NCBI RefSeq assembly: GCF_000278725.1
Contig: NZ_ALCA01000020.1
Location: 1-5,375 of the forward strand
Reading direction: 5' to 3'
Length of the DNA stretch: 5,375 nucleotides
DNA from: Actinomyces sp. ICM47
GTDB taxonomy: Bacteria; Actinomycetota; Actinomycetes; Actinomycetales; Actinomycetaceae
Shown: positions 1 to 3,997 of the stretch, piece after piece
Layout: each line of letters begins with the position of its first letter
Position numbering within the stretch: the first letter of the stretch is position 1
Program-made: the position numbers and the translations under genes
Notes under the pieces: generated by a model
The model's database searches: none
What the model saw: only the letters and a program-made list of their open reading frames with translations
Told to the model about the DNA's origin: nothing

Positions 1-81
1 GCCCTGCCACCGCCCACGGGCATCGCAGCCTGGCCCTCCGGCAGCCTGCGCACTGGTGCTGGTGGGGTTTTTCGGGTTACA
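1..81. other. Unassigned GC-rich left edge
   Basis: The first 60 bases are clearly more GC-rich than the following 200, so this may be the tail of a feature that lies mostly outside the window. One + frame stays open from base 1 to a TAA at 85-87, but its translation is not recognisable. GCAGCCTG occurs twice (25-32 and 41-48). GGGGTTTTT at 64-72 could belong to a terminator, but I could not pair a convincing stem before it. No gene is called. Confidence 0.3.
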
Positions 82-241
82 GGATAAAACGTGTTGGTTT
101 TGTGGTGACTTTTCGGCTGTTGGTGCGGAAAGTTGGTGTTGTAGGTGGTGGAGCCAACTTGGAGGATGGATAAATCGTGTTGCTAGCAGGGTGACTTTTT
201 GGCTTTGTTGCACGGGAAAGTTGCTATTGTAGTTGGTGGTG
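82..241. repeat. Tandem duplication of a G/T-rich ~70-bp segment
   Basis: Two diverged copies lie in direct orientation about 86 bp apart (82-150 and about 168-241). Both begin GGATAAA(A/T)CGTGTT, continue through GGTGACTTTT(C/T)GGCT and GGAAAGTTG, and end in a TTGTAG..GGTGGTG stretch, with small indels between. The + strand is very rich in G and T. The first copy contains AAGTTGG (130-136), which pairs with CCAACTT (154-160) across a 17-nt loop; the second copy lacks the right arm. I found no coding frame and do not recognise the family. Confidence 0.65.
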
Positions 242-345
242 TTTGCCTCGTTCCTGTGAATGCTGCATCGCGGGCCTGTGTGTGGCTGCCCCATGATCCG
301 TCATGGATTGGTCGTGTGCGACAGCGACCTGGGTTCCAACGTGTC

Positions 346-495
346 CCGCATGTGAACCCGCTGTTTCGCACGTGGGCCGTCTGTTCCGCACGTTAACCCG
401 CTGTTCCGTACGTGGGCAGGGTTGCCCAGGCTCGGAATAGCAGGCCCACGTGCGGATGAGAAGGGCGTACCAAGGCATGCAAGGTACGAACCCAG
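346..495. repeat. Family I symmetric array, copy A
   Basis: Three direct 20-nt units (346-365, 366-385, 386-405) follow the pattern CCGCACGTTAACCCGCTGTT; the AACCCG core is at 355 and 395, and a GGGCC variant lies at the position between. A 30-nt centre (406-435) contains the small hairpin GGGCA-GGGT-TGCCC at 414-427. The first inverted unit (436-455) is clear. The next two predicted inverted units (456-495) are badly decayed and only partly recognisable. The plan matches copy B at 769-918, including the centre length. No coding role is evident. Confidence 0.65.
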
Positions 496-665
496 CAACA
501 TGACATGTCCTATAACCCGGGTGTAGCGACGCCCCGTGCGCGAGCGTCTCACTGCATGTCCGAGCTGTTTTGTGGTGTATGGCGCGTGTCGCCGACGTGT
601 CGGACCCTCGTGTAGCGAAATTCCTCTCGATTGGTGGTGGTGAGGTCGCGGTTCGTGCTGGCGTG
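496..665. other. Gene-free spacer between repeats
   Basis: No supported gene. It holds isolated AACCCG (514-519), which may be a fragment of family I, and a short perfect inverted repeat CCGAC-GT-GTCGG at 592-603. Frames that are open here run straight through the inverted repeat and array that follow, so they are best explained by repeat sequence rather than by protein coding. Confidence 0.4.
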
Positions 666-744
666 GTGCCCAAAGTGCAGACCACCTCGGCGAAAAATGC
701 TGAAAATGGGGTGTTGTGGGCGAGGTGGTCTGCGTTTTGGGCAC
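666..744. repeat. Long inverted repeat, 26-bp arms and 27-nt loop
   Basis: The left arm (666-691, starting GTGCCCAAAG) pairs with the right arm (719-744, ending TTTTGGGCAC). Counting each pair as + strand RNA, 25 of 26 positions pair, two of them as U-G and G-U wobbles (676/734 and 675/735); only 690/720 is mismatched. The loop at 692-718 is A/G-rich. On the - strand the two wobbles would become A-C mismatches, so a helix selected as RNA would favour + strand transcription. No T-run follows the right arm, which argues against a plain intrinsic terminator. A small non-autonomous mobile element is an alternative, but I see no target duplication. Confidence 0.75.
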
Positions 745-768
745 AACGTGCCTGGCAGGGTGTGTTGC

Positions 769-918
769 TCGCGCGCGAACCCGATGTTGCGAGCGGTAAC
801 CCGCTATGTCGCATGTCAACCCGCTATTTGGAGCGTGGGCGGGGCTGCCTAGGTTCGTATTAGCGGGTTAACGTGCGGATTAGAGGGGTCACGTGCGAAA
901 TGATGGGTTCGGATATAA
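769..918. repeat. Family I symmetric array, copy B (best preserved)
   Basis: Three direct 20-nt units (769-788, 789-808, 809-828) place AACCCG at exactly 778, 798 and 818. A 30-nt centre (829-858) resembles the centre of copy A, with GTGGGC, TGCC and AGG blocks shared. Three inverted units follow (859-878, 879-898, 899-918), with GGGTT or GGGGT cores in register. The first inverted unit, ATTAGCGGGTTAACGTGCGG, matches the last direct unit at 16 of 20 positions. The total is 150 bp, as in copy A. Family unknown. Confidence 0.72.
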
Positions 919-948
919 CGTGGGGTCCACGTGAGGGTTAGGGAACCC
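918..948. repeat. Two adjacent short hairpins
   Basis: ACGTGG-GGT-CCACGT (918-932) is a perfect 6-bp stem. GGGTT-AGGG-AACCC (935-948) is a perfect 5-bp stem. They follow family I copy B directly and could be part of its right flank. Neither is followed by a T-run. Confidence 0.45.
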
Positions 949-1036
949 GGGTGGGGCTGAGTTGCTTCGCGAGGACTGATCACGTTGCGGTGAAATAGAT
1001 CGTGCGGGTCAGTGGTTGCAGCTGGGCTCATCTATT

Positions 1037-1146
1037 GGCAGTATTAACCATTCAATACGCAGATAAACCCTATTGAGGCATGGTGGGTAGCTCGCCCAGG
1101 CAGTCACCTATCGGGTTAACGTGCGCGTCAGAAGCGGTTCGGTCAA
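1037..1146. repeat. Family I symmetric array, degenerate copy C
   Basis: AACCA (1046-1050) and AACCC (1066-1070) are 20 nt apart, as expected for two direct units. The following stretch (about 1077-1106) carries the family centre blocks GTGGGTAG and GCCCAGGC, with a one-base deletion relative to copy A. An inverted unit at 1107-1126 matches the copy B unit at 16 of 20 positions. A last, weaker inverted core GCGGTT at 1134-1139 is 2 nt out of register. The first direct unit is not recognisable. Confidence 0.5.
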
Positions 1147-1186
1147 GCCTTCGCGGTGCCTGCCGGCCGGGGGTCGTTGCGTACGC

Positions 1187-1283
1187 GGATAGGTTGTTGC
1201 CTCATGGATAGGTCATGAGCATGCGGATAGCTTATTAACCTATCCGCATGGCGATAACCTATCCGCATCGTCGTAACCTATCC
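1187..1283. repeat. Family II 97-bp symmetric array, copy D
   Basis: Three direct 9-mers, GGATAGGTT (1187), GGATAGGTC (1206) and GGATAGCTT (1225), are followed after 3 nt by three inverted copies of AACCTATCC (1237, 1256, 1275). Every interval within a half is exactly 19 nt, and the last direct start to first inverted start is 12 nt. Several units are preceded by GC, giving GCGGATAGGTT. It is 58 bp from copy E. No CDS overlaps it, and the function is unknown. Confidence 0.85.
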
Positions 1284-1341
1284 GTGAAAGAACGGAACTG
1301 GTTCGATCCGTGGCCTCGCATTAGGTTGGTTCGCGTGTTCT

Positions 1342-1438
1342 GGATGGGAAGTTGCGTTCTGGATGGGAACTGCTCTTTTGGATAGGTTATTTTCCTATCC
1401 AGAACGCCGTAACCTATCCAGATTGACGGTTCTTCTCC
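1342..1438. repeat. Family II 97-bp symmetric array, copy E (variant sites)
   Basis: The direct sites are GGATGGGAA (1342), GGATGGGAA (1361) and GGATAGGTT (1380). The inverted sites are TTCCTATCC (1392), AACCTATCC (1411) and a decayed TTCTTCTCC (1430). The spacing (19, 19, 12, 19, 19) and total length are identical to copy D. Sites here are preceded by TCT or TTT rather than GC. The AA/TT swaps at the last two site positions are not matched by compensating changes opposite them, which weakens a pure RNA-hairpin explanation. Confidence 0.78.
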
Positions 1439-1710
1439 GGTTTGTCGATGCTTTCTGCCCGCACGGGCATGGGACGTGCCTGCGATGCTCTGCAACGGCG
1501 TCGTCCCCCAACGCCATCCATATGGGCATGGGGCATGCGCGCTCGACCTGACGGTGTGAGTAATACCTGCCGCCGCCCACAGGCCCGAGGCGGTGCCCGA
1601 CCGTATGAGGCAACCGTGACCTCGGCGAAGATTGGTAAGGCGATCCTATCCCATAGGGCAAAAGTCCCAATGACGTAAAAACGCCTAAAACGACGGCTCT
1701 ATTCCCAAGT
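1439..1710. other. Gene-free stretch upstream of dps
   Basis: I support no gene here. It holds TGCCCG-CA-CGGGCA (1456-1469), a perfect 6-bp inverted repeat, and two GGGCATGGG direct repeats (around 1465 and 1524). Another short dyad, CCTAT-CCC-ATAGG, is at 1645-1657 and overlaps a single family II-like site (ATCCTATCC, 1643-1651). Open frames on both strands give unrecognisable, low-complexity translations. Confidence 0.45.
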
Positions 1711-1758
1711 TTGACAGTATCGTGAAACATTTGACTAAACAGTGGACAGCGCTAGAAA
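1711..1758 (+). promoter_or_regulatory. Candidate dps promoter region
   Basis: A consensus -35 hexamer TTGACA lies at 1711-1716 and a second, TTGACT, 20 bp later at 1731-1736. The second pairs with a fair -10, TAGAAA (1753-1758), across 16 bp. The first has only the poor TAAACA (1736-1741) at 19 bp. Either would give a leader of roughly 90-110 nt before dps. A tandem GGGACCA repeat (1763-1769, 1771-1777) follows. I see no clear iron-regulator box. Confidence 0.4.
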
Positions 1759-1779
1759 TTGTGGGACCAAGGGACCATC

Positions 1780-1833
1780 ATGGATGTGTCTGAAGGGCAC
1801 GGCCCCACAAGGGCCAACCCCGCACCGAAATGA
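1780..1833 (+). CDS. Possible 17-residue leader ORF before dps
   Basis: An ATG at 1780 opens 17 codons (MDVSEGHGPTRANPAPK) and ends with TGA at 1831-1833, 19 nt before the dps start codon. A weak purine stretch, AAGGGA (1769-1774), sits 5 nt before the ATG. The small stem GGCCC-CACAA-GGGCC (1801-1815) lies inside it. It could be a leader peptide or simply chance. Nothing in the peptide suggests a sensing role. Confidence 0.2.
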   Translation: MDVSEGHGPTRANPAPK

Positions 1834-1840
1834 TACGTAG

Positions 1841-1845
1841 AGGAG
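1841..1845 (+). promoter_or_regulatory. dps ribosome binding site
   Basis: AGGAG lies 7 nt before the ATG at 1853. It confirms that start and contrasts with hemH and metB, which have no usable site. Confidence 0.85.
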
Positions 1846-1852
1846 ATTCATC

Positions 1853-2323
1853 ATGACCGTTGAGTCCACTGGTTTCAAGGCTTCCGACGTTCTCGCAGGC
1901 AACCTGCAGAAGGTCCTCACCGACGTGACGGCGCTGTCCCTCGTGGGCAAGCAGCTGCACTGGAACATCACCGGCGAGGGCTTCCGCTCGCTGCACCTGT
2001 ACCTCGACGATGTCGTTGACATCGCCCGCGAGGCCTCCGACGAGATCGCCGAGCGCATGCGCGCCCTCCAGGTCGTCCCCAATGGCCTGCCCGAGGTCGT
2101 CGCCCAGCGCAACACCCTCCCGACCGTCCCCGAGACGATCATCAAGACCGATGACGCCGAGGAACTCGCCGTCGCCGCCATCAACGCGACCGTCGGCACC
2201 ATGCGCGACGTGCACGAGAAGGTTGACGCCGAGGATTCCGCCTCCGCCGACATTCTCAACGACTACATCCGTCGCTTCGAGCAGCAGGCGTGGTTCATCC
2301 GTTCCCAGAACGGCCAGGCCTGA
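1853..2323 (+). CDS. dps: Dps-family ferritin-like DNA-protection protein
   Basis: The 156-residue product is full length for a Dps protein, which forms a 12-subunit cytoplasmic shell that oxidises Fe(II), usually with hydrogen peroxide, and stores the iron. The inter-subunit ferroxidase ligands are all present with the family's exact spacing: H36 (in KQLHWN), H48 and D52 from one subunit, D63 and E67 (DEIAER) from its partner. The intervals 12, 4, 11 and 4 equal those known for Listeria Dps. W37 beside the site is also typical. Neither end carries the Lys/Arg-rich tail that many Dps proteins use to bind DNA, so iron storage and peroxide detoxification are likelier than DNA compaction; this is inference. 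The start is fixed by AGGAG 7 nt upstream. The gene is transcribed alone and is closed by the hairpin at 2380-2410. A peroxide or stationary-phase trigger is plausible but not visible in the sequence. Confidence 0.95.
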   Translation: MTVESTGFKASDVLAGNLQKVLTDVTALSLVGKQLHWNITGEGFRSLHLYLDDVVDIAREASDEIAERMRALQVVPNGLPEVVAQRNTLPTVPETIIKTDDAEELAVAAINATVGTMRDVHEKVDAEDSASADILNDYIRRFEQQAWFIRSQNGQA

Positions 2324-2331
2324 GCCTGACA

Positions 2332-2345
2332 CCTCCGTGAGGAGG
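2332..2345 (+). other. Small GNRA-loop hairpin after dps stop
   Basis: CCTCC-GTGA-GGAGG forms a 5-bp stem capped by a GUGA tetraloop in RNA, 8 nt past the dps stop codon. It may help protect the 3' end of the message. It has no T-run and is probably not the terminator itself. Confidence 0.35.
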
Positions 2346-2379
2346 GAGCGGGTCGCGTAGGCTCGCGTGAATAACATTG

Positions 2380-2410
2380 GGGTGCCCCACCTGTCACAGG
2401 TGGGGCACCC
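2380..2410 (+). terminator. Intrinsic terminator of dps
   Basis: A perfect 14-bp stem, GGGTGCCCCACCTG (2380-2393) with its complement (2397-2410), closes on a 3-nt loop (TCA) and is followed by TTGTGTGTG. The stem is long and GC-rich. The T-run is interrupted, as is common in actinobacteria. It separates dps from hemH. Confidence 0.88.
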
Positions 2411-2612
2411 TTGTGTGTGCGTGAGTTCGCTCATCGCGGTGGATGGGGTGATGGTGCCCCGAGCCGAATGCGGTTGGCGTTCTGTGGTATGTGAGCGCGG
2501 TGTGGGCTGCAGGTATCGCGCTAGGCTGCCGAGGCCTCGTCTGTGCCCGGGAGGAACGCGACGAGGAGGGGGCGCGGCGCGAACGCTCTCTCCGGAAGGT
2601 GACACAGCGTCA
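2411..2612. other. dps-hemH intergenic spacer
   Basis: About 200 bp between the dps terminator and the hemH promoter. An open + frame crosses it, but its translation is unrecognisable and it runs through the terminator. I see no repeat or further regulatory site that I can support. Confidence 0.4.
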
Positions 2613-2641
2613 GCGACATGGGGAAGCGTGAACATTAGGCT
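2613..2641 (+). promoter_or_regulatory. hemH promoter, leaderless type
   Basis: GCGACA (2613-2618) matches four of six bases of the -35 consensus. A 17-bp spacer leads to TAGGCT (2636-2641), a good actinobacterial -10 of TAnnnT form. Only 6 nt separate it from the GTG start at 2648, so transcription should begin at or next to the start codon. Confidence 0.65.
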
Positions 2642-2647
2642 GGTGGA

Positions 2648-3691
2648 GTGACGAATTCCCAGGACGTAGCAGCGACCACCTCGACGTCGATCCATGCGCA
2701 TCATGGAGAGGCACAGCCCGCCCTGGTTCTAGTCAACCTGGGGACGCCGACCGCCCCTGAGCCTGGTCCGGTGCGCGCGTTCCTGCGCGAGTTCCTGTCC
2801 GACCGTCGCGTCATCGAGATGAGTCCGCTTCTGTGGAAGCCCATCCTCGAGGGCATCATTCTGCGCGTGCGCCCCCGCGAGGTCGCCGCCAAGTACCGCA
2901 GCATCTGGATGGAGGAAGGCTCGCCGCTCATGCACTACACCCGTGAGCAGGCCCGCCGCCTCGGCGAGCGCTTGCCGGGCGTGCGCGTCGAGGTCGCGAT
3001 GCGCTACGGGCAGCCCTCTATCGGTTCGGTCCTGGACCGCCTGCATGCCGAGGGTGTGCGCCGGGTCGCGATCCTGCCCGCGTATCCGCAGTACGCGGCT
3101 TCGACGGTGACGACGATCAACGACGCGGTCGCCCAGTGGATCGGCCGCAACCGTGACGGCTTCGAGATGCGCCTGCATCGTTCCTTCCCCGCAGCCCCCG
3201 CGTACATCGAGGCGCTTGCGACCGCGCTCGAGCGCCACTGGGCGCGGGTGGGTCGCCCGAACTTCCTGACGGGGGACCGCGTCGTCGTGTCCTTCCACTC
3301 GATCCCGGTCGCCATGGACGAGGCCGGGGACCCCTACCGCGCCGAGTGCCGCCACACGGTCGCGGCCCTTGAGTCGCGCCTCGGCCTGGCGATGGGTTCC
3401 CTGACGGCCACCTTCCAGTCTGTGTTTGGGCGCGCGCAGTGGCTCGGCCCGCAGACGATCGAGGAAATGGCTGAGTTGGGTGCCGCGAAGTGCCCGCGCG
3501 TGGACGTCATTTGCCCGGGCTTCATGGCGGATTGCCTGGAGACGCTCGAGGAGATTGATCAGCTGAACCGCGAGACGTTCGTCGAGGCCGGGGGTGGGGA
3601 CTTCCACTACGTGCCGTGGGCGAACGACTCCGATGGCGCGGTTGCTGCCTTGGAAGAGCAGTCCCGCATCGCGCTCGCCGGCTGGGTGTAG
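2648..3691 (+). CDS. hemH: Ferrochelatase, E. coli-like type
   Basis: Inserts Fe(II) into a porphyrin at the end of heme synthesis. The 347-residue product carries the family blocks in order: LVNLGTP (28-34), FLSDRRVIE (49-57), WMEEGSPLMHYT (87-98), LPAYPQYAASTV (143-154), SFHSIP with catalytic H217, TFQSVFGRAQWL (255-266) and CPGFMADCLETLEE (289-302), where E298 matches the conserved active-site acid. These blocks follow E. coli HemH closely, including CPGF.ADCLETLEEI. The usual actinobacterial coproporphyrin ferrochelatase (CpfC) instead has an FGG/IGGxSP segment. A true preference for protoporphyrin IX is therefore possible but unproven. The N-terminus is about 20 residues longer than in E. 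coli. The GTG start is chosen because TAGGCT ends 6 nt upstream, making a leaderless message. C289, C296 and C282 could be read as cluster ligands, but I do not claim one. It stands alone, with no other heme gene in view. Codon use is GC-rich like its neighbours. Confidence 0.94.
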   Translation: MTNSQDVAATTSTSIHAHHGEAQPALVLVNLGTPTAPEPGPVRAFLREFLSDRRVIEMSPLLWKPILEGIILRVRPREVAAKYRSIWMEEGSPLMHYTREQARRLGERLPGVRVEVAMRYGQPSIGSVLDRLHAEGVRRVAILPAYPQYAASTVTTINDAVAQWIGRNRDGFEMRLHRSFPAAPAYIEALATALERHWARVGRPNFLTGDRVVVSFHSIPVAMDEAGDPYRAECRHTVAALESRLGLAMGSLTATFQSVFGRAQWLGPQTIEEMAELGAAKCPRVDVICPGFMADCLETLEEIDQLNRETFVEAGGGDFHYVPWANDSDGAVAALEEQSRIALAGWV

Positions 3692-3693
3692 AA

Positions 3694-3742
3694 GCGCACG
3701 TCAATCCGAGAGGAGACGCGGGGCTGATCCGACCGCGTGCGC
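3694..3742 (+). terminator. Weak candidate terminator after hemH
   Basis: GCGCACG (3694-3700) can pair with CGTGCGC (3736-3742), and inside this CGCGG (3717-3721) can pair with CCGCG (3733-3737); the two stems overlap, so only one can form. No T-run follows. This is the only structure near the stop codon that could end the hemH message; termination might be Rho-dependent instead. Confidence 0.25.
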
Positions 3743-3769
3743 ATGAGAGACAGTTTGTGTGCGTATCGC

Positions 3770-3866
3770 GAATAGGTTGTGCCTATGCGGATAGGTTATT
3801 CACTTGCGGATAGGTTACTAAGCTATCCGCGTGTTCATAACCTATCCGTCAGCTCTTTTCCTATCC
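3770..3866. repeat. Family II 97-bp symmetric array, copy F
   Basis: The direct sites are GAATAGGTT (3770), GGATAGGTT (3789) and GGATAGGTT (3808). After 3 nt come the inverted sites AAGCTATCC (3820), AACCTATCC (3839) and TTCCTATCC (3858). Spacing (19, 19, 12, 19, 19) and length equal copies D and E, although the 10-nt spacers differ. It lies between hemH and metB, ending 130 bp before the metB start, so a regulatory or insulating role there is possible but unproven. Confidence 0.85.
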
Positions 3867-3940
3867 GCGAGCGTGGCGATCCGGTTGGCAACGTGGATGT
3901 GTGAGCAGCGCCCGGTGCTGCCCTCGGATGCTGTCACAAA

Positions 3941-3953
3941 CGACCGGCGGTCG
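3941..3953. promoter_or_regulatory. Candidate operator upstream of metB
   Basis: CGACCG-G-CGGTCG is a perfect 13-bp palindrome with a single central base. It is centred 50 bp before the metB start, just upstream of where a -35 element should be. It shares the ACCG...CGGT half-sites of the palindrome at 3985-3997, though with different half-site spacing. Confidence 0.45.
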
Positions 3954-3984
3954 AAACCCTCCGGCGTGGTCAGCCACGGCCTCG

Positions 3985-3997
3985 TACCGTGACGGTA
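3985..3997 (+). promoter_or_regulatory. metB -10 box inside a palindrome at the start codon
   Basis: TACCGT (3985-3990) fits the TAnnnT form and ends 6 nt before ATG (3997), the same layout as at hemH, implying a leaderless message. The same bases form TACCGT-G-ACGGTA, a perfect 13-bp palindrome ending on the A of ATG. A repressor bound here would cover the -10 box and the transcription start. No convincing -35 is visible 16-19 bp upstream, so the promoter may need an activator. Confidence 0.5.

Noticed and set aside
224..819. Long - strand open frames of 172 and 196 codons
   Set aside because: They read the complement of family I arrays and the inverted repeat; composition is His/Arg/Thr-rich and unlike a real protein.
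570..863. 97-codon + strand open frame across the long inverted repeat and array B
   Set aside because: The translation comes from the inverted repeat and 20-nt units, has no recognisable domain, and the repeat structure explains the frame better.
1187..1283. DnaA-box replication origin
   Set aside because: GGATAGGTT does not match the TTATCCACA DnaA box, and no dnaA, dnaN or AT-rich unwinding region is present.
1187..1438. CRISPR array
   Set aside because: The repeats are 9 bp, reverse orientation mid-array and have 10-nt spacers; no CRISPR type fits and no cas gene is present.
1540..1620. Riboswitch or structured RNA before dps
   Set aside because: Some GC-rich stems can be drawn, but no known aptamer core is recognisable.
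1395..1730. 111-codon - strand frame with a hydrophobic stretch near its start
   Set aside because: It runs into family II array E, lacks a ribosome site, and the rest is low-complexity; the hydrophobic stretch is probably chance.
2358..2369. TAGGCT followed by GTG just after dps as a second leaderless start
   Set aside because: The spacing is only 3 nt, there is no -35 match, and the frame runs directly through the dps terminator.
2367..2651. 94-codon + frame between dps and hemH
   Set aside because: It includes the terminator stem, overlaps the hemH promoter, and its product is not recognisable.
3901..3996. Upstream GTG start adding 32 residues to metB
   Set aside because: The extension is unlike family N-termini and would read through the -10 box and both palindromes; no ribosome site precedes it.
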